Part shown: positions 44,630 through 52,931 of the stretch, piece after piece
Layout: every line of letters begins with the position of its first letter
How positions within the stretch are numbered: position 1 is the stretch's first letter
From: Actinomycetales bacterium
Lineage (GTDB): Bacteria; Actinomycetota; Actinomycetes; S36-B12
Length of the DNA: 64,000 bases
Assembly (NCBI GenBank): GCA_018970765.1
Contig: JAGWVT010000004.1
Location: 1-64,000 of the forward strand
Reading direction: 5' to 3'
The notes under the pieces: generated by a model
What the model saw: the letters and a program-made list of their open reading frames with translations, nothing else
What the model was told of the DNA's origin: nothing
Database searches by the model: none
Translations under genes and position numbers: made by a program

Positions 44630-45991
44630 ATGCGGAACAATCTTGCTGTGGTCCGGACCAATGATCCGGTAGTCATCATTGGTGGTGGCCCCGGCGGGTA
44701 TGAAGCAGCCCTGGTCGCCCGCCAGATGGGGGCCGAGGTCGTTCTGGTGCACCGAGCCCCGCTCGGTGGTGCTGCCGTACTCACCGATTGCGTGCCCAGC
44801 AAGGCGCTCATCGCCGTGGCCAACCAGCGTCGACAACCCTTCGATCTGGCTACCACCAACCGGCGGATCACCGATCTGGCGCAGGCTCAGAGCCAGGACA
44901 TCCGCGCCAATCTGGAACGGGAAGGGATCACGCTGCTCGCGGGCGTCGGGCGCCTGGGAGCGCCCGGCCAGGTTGAGGTCATCGCGCCAACTGGCGAACG
45001 GACCCTGCTGGGTGCCAGTTCAATTCTCATCGCGACGGGCGCGCGTCCACGGGCTCTCGACCAGGCCCGGCCCGATGGCGAACGGATCCTCAGCTGGCCG
45101 CAGTTGTGGTCGCTACAAGATCTGCCAGCAAAGCTCATCGTGATCGGATCCGGGGTCACTGGAGCGGAGTTCGCGGGTGCGTACCACGCCCTGGGCAGCG
45201 AGGTCGTGTTGGTGTCTTCACGTGATCGAGTACTCCCCAGCGAAGATGCCGATGCCGCGCAGGTCATCGAAGACGTGTTCCAACGGGCAGGTGTGCAGGT
45301 CATGGGTCGTTCACGCGCCGCGAGTGCTTGCGCAACCGACGATGGCGTACTGGTCACCTTGATCGACGGGCGGCAGATCGAAGGCACGCACGTGCTTATG
45401 GCTGTGGGCTCGGAGCCCAACACTGAGGATCTCGGCCTGCAACAAGCGGGTGTCGAAGTCGATGAACGGGGTTTCATCACGGTAGATCGCGTATCTCGGA
45501 CAAGTGCTCCTGGCGTCTATGCGGCAGGTGACTGCACGGGGGTGCTGATGCTGGCGTCAGTCGCCGCCATGCAGGGGCGTATTTCCATGCGACATGCACT
45601 TGGCGGAGCGGTCACGCCTCTTGAATTGGATTTCGTGAGCAGCACGGTCTTCACTGAGCCGGAGATCGCCACCGTCGGCGTGACGCAACAGGATCTTGAT
45701 AACGGCACCTTCGTCGGTGAATGCGTGATGCTCCCGCTGGACTCCAATGCCCGAGCGAAGATGGAAGGCATCGAGGACGGCTTCGTGAAGCTCTTCTGCC
45801 GAGCGCAGACACGCATCATCGCCGGAGCCGTCGTGGTGAGTCCGCACGCCAGCGAACTCATTCACCCGCTCACCATCGCCGTACAGCAGCGGCTGACAGC
45901 TGACCAGTTGGCCGCCACATTCACCGTCTATCCGAGCCTTTCCGGCTCCCTGGCTGAGGCGGCTCGGCGCCTGCACGTCACCGATGGGTAG
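44630..45991 (+). CDS. lpdA: NAD(P)H-quinone dehydrogenase, LpdA-type flavoprotein
   Basis: 453-residue member of the pyridine-nucleotide disulfide oxidoreductase fold. FAD loop VVIIGGGPGGYEAAL, NAD(P) loop LIVIGSGVTGAEFAGAY, and GVYAAGDCTG near 300. The disulfide site of lipoamide dehydrogenase (CxxxxC) is replaced by GGAAVLTDCVPSKAL with one Cys, and the C-terminal HxxxxE reads ASELIHPLTIAVQQ with no HPTxSE pair. Both are features of M. tuberculosis LpdA (Rv3303c), which reduces quinones rather than lipoamide. It is divergent from the GGCT gene, 43 bases away. Confidence 0.9.
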   Translation: MRNNLAVVRTNDPVVIIGGGPGGYEAALVARQMGAEVVLVHRAPLGGAAVLTDCVPSKALIAVANQRRQPFDLATTNRRITDLAQAQSQDIRANLEREGITLLAGVGRLGAPGQVEVIAPTGERTLLGASSILIATGARPRALDQARPDGERILSWPQLWSLQDLPAKLIVIGSGVTGAEFAGAYHALGSEVVLVSSRDRVLPSEDADAAQVIEDVFQRAGVQVMGRSRAASACATDDGVLVTLIDGRQIEGTHVLMAVGSEPNTEDLGLQQAGVEVDERGFITVDRVSRTSAPGVYAAGDCTGVLMLASVAAMQGRISMRHALGGAVTPLELDFVSSTVFTEPEIATVGVTQQDLDNGTFVGECVMLPLDSNARAKMEGIEDGFVKLFCRAQTRIIAGAVVVSPHASELIHPLTIAVQQRLTADQLAATFTVYPSLSGSLAEAARRLHVTDG

Positions 45992-46042
45992 CAGTCCAGC
46001 GATTTCGACCAAGGGACACGGCCGGATCAGTAGATTCATCGA

Positions 46043-46873
46043 GTGCACGCAAGTGAACTTCAGGCCCGGGAGCATGCTCAGCAGGCCGCAGCAGTCCTGG
46101 CCGACCTCAGTGGAGTAGCCCAACATCAAGTTGCGGTAGTCCTGGGATCCGGTTGGGTCCCAGCCGCTGATCTGATCGGCACCACGGTGAGCGACCTGAG
46201 CGTCACAGACCTTCCGCACTTCAGTCCGCCGGTGGTCGAGGGACATGCCGGTCGAGTTCGCAGTGTCGATGCTGACGGACTACCTGTGCTGGTCTTCCTG
46301 GGTCGCACGCACTTGTATGAGGAGCGCGGTGTTGATGCCGTCACCCATGCGGTGCGCACCAGTGCAGCCGCGGGCTGTCACACGGTGATTCTGACGAATG
46401 GGTGCGGGGGCCTTGACCCGCAGTGGTTGCCTGGCACCGCGGTGCTCATTCGTGACCACATCAATTTCACCGGCGCCTCCCCACTGCACGGAGCTCACTT
46501 CGTCGATATCACCGATCTATACTCCCCGCGGTTGCGGGCACTGTGCCACGAGATCGACCCGAACCTGCCTGAAGGCGTCTACGTGCAGTTCCGCGGGCCG
46601 ATGTTCGAAACCCCCGCCGAGATCGCCATGGTGCGTGCGATTGGCGGCAGCCTGGTCGGCATGAGCACTGCCATGGAAGCGATCGTGGCCCGATCGTTGG
46701 GCATGGAGGTGCTCGGTATGTCGTTGGTGACGAACCTCGCCGCCGGCATGACCGGAGAGCCGCTTAATCACGAGGAAGTGTTGGCTGCCGGTCAGGCCGC
46801 TGCCACCCGAATGGGCGCGCTCTTGGCCGCCGTGATTCGTGCGCTGCCTGATCAGCCCAGCACGAGCGCCTGA
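46043..46873 (+). CDS. deoD: purine nucleoside phosphorylase (trimeric type)
   Basis: Splits purine (deoxy)nucleosides with phosphate into base and (deoxy)ribose-1-phosphate. 276 residues from GTG 46043. Motifs of the trimeric PNP/MTAP family: VVLGSGWVPAAD (phosphate loop), PVLVFLGRTHLYEERG (R and H), LTNGCGGLDP, YVQFRGPMFETPAEI and VGMSTAMEAIVARSLG with MSLVTNLAAGM. It is followed 12 bases later by a phosphomutase, so ribose-1-phosphate can be isomerised at once. The same pair (deoD-pmmB) occurs in M. tuberculosis. Confidence 0.93.
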   Translation: MHASELQAREHAQQAAAVLADLSGVAQHQVAVVLGSGWVPAADLIGTTVSDLSVTDLPHFSPPVVEGHAGRVRSVDADGLPVLVFLGRTHLYEERGVDAVTHAVRTSAAAGCHTVILTNGCGGLDPQWLPGTAVLIRDHINFTGASPLHGAHFVDITDLYSPRLRALCHEIDPNLPEGVYVQFRGPMFETPAEIAMVRAIGGSLVGMSTAMEAIVARSLGMEVLGMSLVTNLAAGMTGEPLNHEEVLAAGQAAATRMGALLAAVIRALPDQPSTSA

Positions 46874-46885
46874 TACGCAGGCTCT

Positions 46886-48574
46886 ATGTCTGACAGTGAC
46901 CTGTTCGCGCGTGCGCGGGCATGGGCTGCGGACGACCCAGATCTGCGCACCCAACAAGCCTTACTGCAAAACATCGCGTTGGCTAGCAGTGGTGATGACA
47001 ACGCGCTTGATGAACTCGCCAGTGCATTTGCTGGTCCACTAACCTTCGGCACGGCCGGGCTCCGGGCGCCGTTGGGCGCCGGTCCTGCGCGGATGAACCG
47101 CGTTGTCGTGATGCAGGCGGCCGCCGGGTTAGCCAACTACCTGCTGACCAACCATGCAGACGGGTGTGCAGTGGTGATCGGCTTTGATGCCCGCCATCAG
47201 TCGGATGAGTTCGCCGCGGCCACCGCACAGGTGCTCACCGGATACGGGATAGACGCGATGGTGCTGCCTCGGCCGCTGCCAACACCGGTCCTAGCGTTCG
47301 CAGTGCGCCACTTGGGTTGCGCCGCCGGCGTGATGGTCACAGCAAGTCACAATCCGGCTCAGGACAACGGCTACAAGGTCTACCTCGGTGACGGATGTCA
47401 GATTATTCCACCAGTTGATGCGCAGATCGCTGCAGGAATGCAGGCGGCCAGTCGGCGACCGGTACGAGAGATTCCCCTCGGCGGCAACTGGGTAACGCTC
47501 TCCGACCAGGTCGAACAGGCGTACCTAGATGCGGTGACCGGCGCATTGGTTCGCACCTCAGCAAGTGGCGTGCGCTGCGTGTACACCCCACTGCACGGAG
47601 TCGGCGGAACCGTTTTTGAGGCAGCCACCCAGCAGCTGGGTTGGCCCGCGCCTGAGCCAGTCGACGCGCAGTTCGTTCCCGATTCAGACTTCCCCACCGT
47701 CGCCTTTCCCAATCCCGAAGAGCCGGGCGCACTTGACCTTGCAGTTGCGCAGGCCCGCGCAACGAATCCTGATCTGGTGATTGCACATGATCCGGACGCC
47801 GATCGCTGCGCAGTTGCCGTACGCGACGAACATCGCGCTACTGACCCCACGGCATCGGGTCAGTGGCGCATGCTCACCGGCGATGAACTCGGTGCCATTC
47901 TGGCCTGGTGGTTGGCGAAGAGCTCAACCGCTCCCGGATCAGTGCTCGCCCAATCCCTGGTCAGTTGCACGCTGATGGAATCAATCGCTAGGTCGGCGGG
48001 CTTGGGCTACGAACGAACACTGACCGGCTTCAAATGGATCGGACGAGTACCGGACCTGCGATTCGGGTACGAGGAGGCGCTCGGCTACTGCACGCAACCG
48101 ACCGTGGTACGTGACAAGGATGGCATCGCTGCCGCACTGGCAGTCCTCGCCTGCACCGCGGCGCTACGGGATCAGGGTCGCACCCTGCTCGATGTCCTGG
48201 ACGAGATTGCCTATCAGCATGGCCTTTACCGAACAGCGCAGGTTTCCATCCGGGTTCGCCAGATCAATCAGATTCCCCAGATCATGCGAACCCTGCGCAC
48301 CGCGCCCCCGGAGCGCATCGCCGAACTCCCCGTGCAGCAGGTGATCGACCTCGCGAACGGCTGGCAGGGCTTGCCTCCCACCGACGGCTTGATCCTGGAC
48401 CTTGGCGACGCAAATCGGGTGATCATCCGACCGTCCGGGACCGAACCCAAGGTGAAGTGCTACCTGCAGGTGGTCGAACCGGTGACCACAGATCTGGCAC
48501 ACGCGCGCCAGGTGGCCAACCAGCGCATCGAAGCCCTGCAATCCGCGATGCGAGCTCGACTGGAATCGTGGTGA
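46886..48574 (+). CDS. pmmB: phospho-sugar mutase (PmmB-like, alpha-D-phosphohexomutase family)
   Basis: 562 residues; moves phosphate between C1 and C6 (hexoses) or C1 and C5 (pentoses). The four family loops are complete: TASHNPAQDNGYKVY with the catalytic phospho-Ser, DPDADRC for Mg2+, FGYEEALGY for the sugar and RPSGTEPKVKCY for phosphate. The long form with an N-terminal extension (LTFGTAGLRAPLG) is related to PGM2/phosphopentomutases. Its position between PNP and DeoC makes phosphopentomutase activity on (deoxy)ribose-1-phosphate the most sensible role, although the family name is phosphomannomutase. Its stop overlaps the deoC start (GTGA). Confidence 0.9.
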   Translation: MSDSDLFARARAWAADDPDLRTQQALLQNIALASSGDDNALDELASAFAGPLTFGTAGLRAPLGAGPARMNRVVVMQAAAGLANYLLTNHADGCAVVIGFDARHQSDEFAAATAQVLTGYGIDAMVLPRPLPTPVLAFAVRHLGCAAGVMVTASHNPAQDNGYKVYLGDGCQIIPPVDAQIAAGMQAASRRPVREIPLGGNWVTLSDQVEQAYLDAVTGALVRTSASGVRCVYTPLHGVGGTVFEAATQQLGWPAPEPVDAQFVPDSDFPTVAFPNPEEPGALDLAVAQARATNPDLVIAHDPDADRCAVAVRDEHRATDPTASGQWRMLTGDELGAILAWWLAKSSTAPGSVLAQSLVSCTLMESIARSAGLGYERTLTGFKWIGRVPDLRFGYEEALGYCTQPTVVRDKDGIAAALAVLACTAALRDQGRTLLDVLDEIAYQHGLYRTAQVSIRVRQINQIPQIMRTLRTAPPERIAELPVQQVIDLANGWQGLPPTDGLILDLGDANRVIIRPSGTEPKVKCYLQVVEPVTTDLAHARQVANQRIEALQSAMRARLESW

Positions 48575-49551
48575 ACGATTCGCCTGGCTACAGTGGCGGC
48601 GTGACCCTGCAGCAGGCCGGCGCATCGATGGTGCCTGACACCATGGCTAGCCGGGAGATTGCGCAATTCCTGAATGGACTTCCCGGCGTTGATCAGGTTG
48701 GCGCCGAGGCGCGGGCTGCCAGCCTGGGCACCCGCTCGATTAAAGCCGGTTCCAAACTGTGGGCGCTGGATCTCGCGATTCGCATGGTTGACCTGACCAC
48801 ATTAGAGGGCATGGACACTCCGGGGAAGGTGCGTGCGCTGTGCGCCAAGGCACTTCGCCCCGATCCCACGGATCCGACCACCCCGAGCGTTGCCGCCGTG
48901 TGCGTCTATCCGGACCTCGTGAGCACCGCTCGTGCTGCCGTCGGCACCGCGGTGCACGTAGCTTCGGTGGCGACAGCCTTTCCCAGCGGTCGGGCGCGCT
49001 TAGACGTCAAACTCCTTGACACGGCCCAGGCGGTAGCCGACGGAGCCGACGAGATCGACATGGTGATCGACCGTGGAGCGTTCTTGTCCGGCAACATCAC
49101 GAAGGCGTACGAGGAAATCATCGCTGTGAAGCAGGCCTGCGGCCCGGCGCACCTGAAGGTCATTCTGGAGACGGGCGAGTTGAAGACGCTCGATAACGTG
49201 CGCAGAGCAAGTTGGATGGCCATGCTGGCCGGCGCAGACATGATCAAGACGTCGACCGGCAAGGTCAATCCGGCTGCTACCCCACCGGTGACTCTGGTGA
49301 TGTTGGAGGCAGTGCGAGATTTCTGGCTGACTTCAGGCCGTCGCATCGGCGTCAAGGCCGCCGGAGGAATCCGCACCGCCAAGGACGCCATCAAGTACCT
49401 CGTCCTGGTGAACGAAACCGCAGGCCCGGACTGGCTGGACCCGGATTACTTCAGATTCGGTGCCAGCACGCTCCTCAACGATCTGTTGCTGCAGCGTCAG
49501 CGAATGGCATCCGGGCATTACTCCGGCCCCGACTACGTGACGATCGATTGA
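48571..49551 (+). CDS. deoC: deoxyribose-phosphate aldolase
   Basis: Cleaves 2-deoxyribose-5-phosphate to glyceraldehyde-3-phosphate and acetaldehyde through a Schiff base. 326 residues from GTG 48571, which overlaps the preceding stop; GTG 48601 (316 residues) is an alternative. ADGADEIDMVIDRGAFLSGN, HLKVILETGEL and ADMIKTSTGKVNPAA (with the Schiff-base Lys region) followed by GVKAAGGIRTAKDA are the classical DeoC motifs. The longer N-terminus is shared with actinobacterial and animal DeoC. Two aldehyde dehydrogenase-family genes directly downstream fit disposal of the acetaldehyde. Confidence 0.93.
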   Translation: MNDSPGYSGGVTLQQAGASMVPDTMASREIAQFLNGLPGVDQVGAEARAASLGTRSIKAGSKLWALDLAIRMVDLTTLEGMDTPGKVRALCAKALRPDPTDPTTPSVAAVCVYPDLVSTARAAVGTAVHVASVATAFPSGRARLDVKLLDTAQAVADGADEIDMVIDRGAFLSGNITKAYEEIIAVKQACGPAHLKVILETGELKTLDNVRRASWMAMLAGADMIKTSTGKVNPAATPPVTLVMLEAVRDFWLTSGRRIGVKAAGGIRTAKDAIKYLVLVNETAGPDWLDPDYFRFGASTLLNDLLLQRQRMASGHYSGPDYVTID

Positions 49552-49562
49552 GGGACATATCC

Positions 49563-51002
49563 ATGGTCTTCGAGTACGCACCCGCACCGGAATCCCGTGC
49601 CCTAGCGACGATTGCCAGTTCCTATGGACTGTTCATCGACGGCAACTTCGTTGACCCGATCGACGGGTCGCAGTTCAAGACCGTCAACCCGGCCACCGAA
49701 GAGGTCCTCAGCGAGATCAGTCAGGCAGGTCCGGCCGATGTCGACCGCGCCGTAGTCGCCGCGCGCCGCGCCTACGAGCAGGTATGGGGTCCGATGACGG
49801 GCCGGGAGCGTGCCAAGTATCTGTTCCGCATTGCACGCATCATTCAGGAGCGATCGCGGGAACTCGCTGTGCTGGAGACACTGGACAATGGCAAGCCCAT
49901 TCGCGAATCACGCGATGTGGACCTGCCGCTGGTGGCTGCTCATTTCTTCTATCACGCAGGGTGGGCGGACAAACTCGAGTACGCCGGCCTCGGCAGTGCG
50001 CCGCGGCCGCTCGGAGTTGCCGCGCAGGTGATTCCATGGAACTTTCCGCTGCTGATGCTGGCCTGGAAGATTGCGCCGGCACTGGCCTGCGGCAACACCG
50101 TGGTGCTCAAGCCTGCCGAGACCACGCCGCTGACGGCACTGGCTTTCGCCGAAATCTGCCAGCAGGCCGAACTGCCGGCAGGCGTGGTAAACATCATCAC
50201 CGGTGATGGTTCAACGGGTCGCGCACTTGTCGAGCACAGCGGTATCGACAAGGTAGCGTTTACTGGATCCACCGACGTGGGCAAGGCCATTCAGCGCGCA
50301 GTTGCCGGAACAAGCAAGCGGCTGACTCTTGAGTTGGGTGGCAAGGCCGCAAACATCGTGTTCGACGACGCACCGATCGATCAGGCAGTCGAAGGCATCG
50401 TCAACGGCATCTTCTTCAACCAGGGACATGTCTGCTGCGCTGGCTCCCGCCTGCTGCTCCAAGAATCCGTTGCCGACTCGGTGATCGAGGCGCTCAAGCG
50501 GCGTCTTTGCACGCTGCGCCTAGGCGACCCGATGGACAAGAACACCGATATTGGCGCCATCAACTCTGCTGAACAATGGTCACGCATCGATGCACTCGTG
50601 CGGTCTGGTGAGGATGAGGGTGCCGAGCGTTGGTCGATGCCCTGCCAGATCCCCGAACGCGGCTGGTGGTTCCCGCCCACGCTGTTCACCTCAGTGACCC
50701 AGGCCCACCGGATCGCCCGCGAAGAGATCTTTGGTCCGGTGCTTTCAGTTCTCACCTTCCGCACGCCAGATGAAGCCATCGAGAAGGCCAACAACACCCC
50801 GTACGGACTCAGTGCAGGGATCTGGACGGAGAAAGGCAGTCGGATTCTCTGGATGGCGAATCGACTGCGTGCGGGTGTGGTCTGGGCGAACACGTTCAAT
50901 CGCTTCGATCCCGCGAGCCCCTTTGGTGGGTTCAAGGAATCCGGCTTCGGTCGCGAGGGCGGACGACAAGGCCTGGCTGCGTATCTGGAGCGTGCATCAT
51001 GA
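49563..51002 (+). CDS. aldehyde dehydrogenase family protein (full length)
   Basis: Oxidises an aldehyde to the acid with NAD(P)+; here probably acetaldehyde from DeoC. 479 residues from ATG 49563, the family size. Visible residues: oxyanion Asn in QVIPWNFPLLM (N160), cofactor Lys in VVLKPAETTP (K183), FTGSTDVGK, general base E257 in LTLELGGK, nucleophile in HVCCAGSR (C291 or C292), and EEIFGPVLSV. All catalytic parts are present. It overlaps the next gene by four bases, so the two proteins may form a complex. Confidence 0.92.
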   Translation: MVFEYAPAPESRALATIASSYGLFIDGNFVDPIDGSQFKTVNPATEEVLSEISQAGPADVDRAVVAARRAYEQVWGPMTGRERAKYLFRIARIIQERSRELAVLETLDNGKPIRESRDVDLPLVAAHFFYHAGWADKLEYAGLGSAPRPLGVAAQVIPWNFPLLMLAWKIAPALACGNTVVLKPAETTPLTALAFAEICQQAELPAGVVNIITGDGSTGRALVEHSGIDKVAFTGSTDVGKAIQRAVAGTSKRLTLELGGKAANIVFDDAPIDQAVEGIVNGIFFNQGHVCCAGSRLLLQESVADSVIEALKRRLCTLRLGDPMDKNTDIGAINSAEQWSRIDALVRSGEDEGAERWSMPCQIPERGWWFPPTLFTSVTQAHRIAREEIFGPVLSVLTFRTPDEAIEKANNTPYGLSAGIWTEKGSRILWMANRLRAGVVWANTFNRFDPASPFGGFKESGFGREGGRQGLAAYLERAS

Positions 51003-51865
51003 CCGAGGACCGGATCGGCGTCCGCAAGACCCTGAAACTTTTCGTCGGTGGCGCGTTTCCGCGCAGTGAATCGGGGCGCAGTTACCCCGTCACCACCAAC
51101 GAGGGTGCCTTCCTTGCCAATGCATCCCAGGCCTCGCGCAAGGATGCCCGCGATGCAGTCCTCGCGGCGCGCGCCGCGGTGGGACCCTGGACGAAGGCCA
51201 CGGCCTACAACCGCGGTCAGGTGCTGTACCGAGTGGCCGAGGTCATGGAAGGTCGTCGCAGCCAATTCATCGAGGAGGTCAGTCAGGCCGAGGGAGTTAA
51301 CACCGCATCAACGCAGGTCGACGCGGCGATTGACCGCATGGTTTGGTACGCCGGATGGGCAGACAAGTACGCGCAAGTCCTCGGCTCCAGCAATCCGGTG
51401 GCCGGGCCCTACTTTGACTTCTCCCTACCCGAACCCACCGGCGTGGTCGTGGCGGTGGCACCGAGTTCCTCAAGTCTGCTCGGGTTGGTGAGCATGGTGG
51501 CACCCATCATCGTCACCGGAAACACGGTGATCGCCATCGCCAGCCAACCGCATCCGGCCCCCGCGATCGCTCTGGCCGAAGTCCTGGCCACTTCGGACCT
51601 GCCCGGTGGCGTCGTCAACATCCTGACCGGTGACCCTGCAGAAATCACCCCCTGGCTGGCATCACATGCGGATGTCAACGCGCTCGACCTCAGTGGTGTT
51701 GCCTCCGAAGACCTCGTTCGGGAGTTACAAATCGCAGCGGCGGATACCGTCAAGCGCGTACATCGCTGGCCTGCGCAGCCTGCCGATCTGGTTGCACCGC
51801 CCGGCATCGACCGACTCAGTGCATTCGTGGAGACCAAGACGGTCTGGCACCCCATGGGTGTCTAG
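50999..51865 (+). CDS. half-length aldehyde dehydrogenase-like protein lacking the catalytic domain
   Basis: 288 residues matching only the NAD-binding half of aldehyde dehydrogenases: KLFVGGAFPRSESGRSYPV, AARAAVGPWTKATAYNRGQVLYRVAEVMEGR, a PTGVVVAVAPSSSS strand where normal enzymes have PWN (oxyanion Asn lost), VTGNTVIAIASQPHP where K-P-A-E would be, and LPGGVVNILTGD. The catalytic Cys and Glu domain is absent, and the frame ends cleanly in FVETKTVWHPMGV with no remnant downstream, so it is not a simple frameshift. It overlaps the complete enzyme by four bases. I infer a non-catalytic or structural partner. Confidence 0.85.
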   Translation: MTEDRIGVRKTLKLFVGGAFPRSESGRSYPVTTNEGAFLANASQASRKDARDAVLAARAAVGPWTKATAYNRGQVLYRVAEVMEGRRSQFIEEVSQAEGVNTASTQVDAAIDRMVWYAGWADKYAQVLGSSNPVAGPYFDFSLPEPTGVVVAVAPSSSSLLGLVSMVAPIIVTGNTVIAIASQPHPAPAIALAEVLATSDLPGGVVNILTGDPAEITPWLASHADVNALDLSGVASEDLVRELQIAAADTVKRVHRWPAQPADLVAPPGIDRLSAFVETKTVWHPMGV

Positions 51866-52731
51866 GCGAGCAAGCGCCGAGCGATCGACCCGGCGGTCGC
51901 TCCGTAACTGCCCCCGAAGAGTGTTGCATGCACCAGCAGCGGGTAGAGCTGGTGCACGACGACGCGCTGCTGCCAGCCAGCAGCCAGCGGCCGCGACTCT
52001 TGGTAGACCTCAAGCACCACGTCGAGAAATGGCAGGCCGAAGAGGGCCAGCATCGCCAGATCAGATTCCCGGTGACCACCGTGCGCTGACGGATCGACGA
52101 GGACGACATCACGGTTACGCCACAGGACATTGCCGCTCCACAAATCGCCGTGGAGCCGCGCCGGGTCCTCACTGGGACCGCAAAGCAACGGATCGTCGTC
52201 GGCGAGTCGTGCGGCAAGTTCCTCGATGACAGTGAGGTCGGCCTCCGCCAGCTGCTGCTGACGAAAGGCTAGGTTCGCAAACGGCCTCAGGCGCGCGTGC
52301 GCGTAGAACTGACCGAAGTGGTGCCAGTGTCCACCAGGCAGTGTCAGTTCGGCGATGAATCCGCGTTCACATCCGGGTGGCAGATCTCCATAGGTGTCCG
52401 CACCGGCTGCGTGTGTGCGGGCCAAAGCCGCGCCAAAGCTCGCCGCCGCGCGCGCGGATGGTGCCGTGGTGATGATCTGCTCAAGCAGCAGCCGATCGAG
52501 CCCAACCTCGAAGACTCGTGGTGTCTTACACCCGTCCTCAACCTCGCCCAACCACCGCAGCCCGGCGGCCTCATAGGCATAGCCGGCTGCCGAGGTGCCA
52601 TGGTGTGTCTTGACGAAGACTGCTGCCTTCTGGCGCCTCAGGACTCCTCGTCCTGCTGACGACGTCGACGGATGACGAGTACGGCCACCGTGACACCCAC
52701 AACGGCTGCTCCGCCCGCCAACAGGATCCAT
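51862..52731 (-). CDS. fructosamine kinase family protein (start uncertain)
   Basis: Fructosamine/ribulosamine kinases phosphorylate sugars bound to amines and help repair glycated molecules. The C-lobe is clear: ARLHGDLWSGNVLW (catalytic loop, HGD) and LVDPSAHGGHRESDLAMLALFG (metal-binding D), then YQLYPLLVHATLFGGSY-like QLYPLLVHATLFGG. The family sequence begins only near QKAAVFVKTHHG, so the first beta-strands of the N-lobe are short or missing. The only standard start upstream is ATG 52731, which overlaps the adjacent gene by 94 bases; a CTG at 52641 is a possible non-standard start. It ends convergently against the short ALDH gene with a four-base overlap. Confidence 0.78.
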   Translation of the reverse strand: MDPVGGRSSRCGCHGGRTRHPSTSSAGRGVLRRQKAAVFVKTHHGTSAAGYAYEAAGLRWLGEVEDGCKTPRVFEVGLDRLLLEQIITTAPSARAAASFGAALARTHAAGADTYGDLPPGCERGFIAELTLPGGHWHHFGQFYAHARLRPFANLAFRQQQLAEADLTVIEELAARLADDDPLLCGPSEDPARLHGDLWSGNVLWRNRDVVLVDPSAHGGHRESDLAMLALFGLPFLDVVLEVYQESRPLAAGWQQRVVVHQLYPLLVHATLFGGSYGATAGSIARRLLA

Positions 52732-52901
52732 GGAGCCCAGCGGCGACTGGCCTCCAACGCCTGCTCTGCACGCTCAAGAGTGGTGTCAGCAACACCCAGT
52801 ACCGAGTCCGCCCGGTCGAGGGCTTGGCGAATCCGATCGAGTTCCTCGCGGACGTCCTCAACCCGTTCCTGACCCGTCTCGACAACATCAAGTAGCGCCA
52901 T
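52638..52901 (-). CDS. small membrane protein with coiled coil
   Basis: 87 residues, unrecognised. A predicted coiled coil fills residues 5-52 (DVREELDRIRQALDRADSVL and onward), followed by one membrane helix, about 56-76, and a RRRRQQDEES tail. GGGAGG eight bases before ATG 52901 is a strong ribosome-binding site, which supports a real gene. The topology suggests a membrane-tethered helical scaffold; function unknown. Confidence 0.72.
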   Translation of the reverse strand: MALLDVVETGQERVEDVREELDRIRQALDRADSVLGVADTTLERAEQALEASRRWAPWILLAGGAAVVGVTVAVLVIRRRRQQDEES

Positions 52902-52931
52902 AACTTGCCTCCCTCGAACGACGCTGCAAGG

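Noticed and set aside
44587-44871. Extension of the gamma-glutamylcyclotransferase
   Set aside because: It covers the start of divergent lpdA, and the YGTNL loop expected at the N-terminus is already at residues 7-11 from ATG 44586.
50999-51865. Frameshifted pseudogene explanation for the short aldehyde dehydrogenase
   Set aside because: No catalytic-domain remnant occurs in any frame after 51865; the next gene is a convergent kinase, and the end sequence reads as a proper C-terminus.
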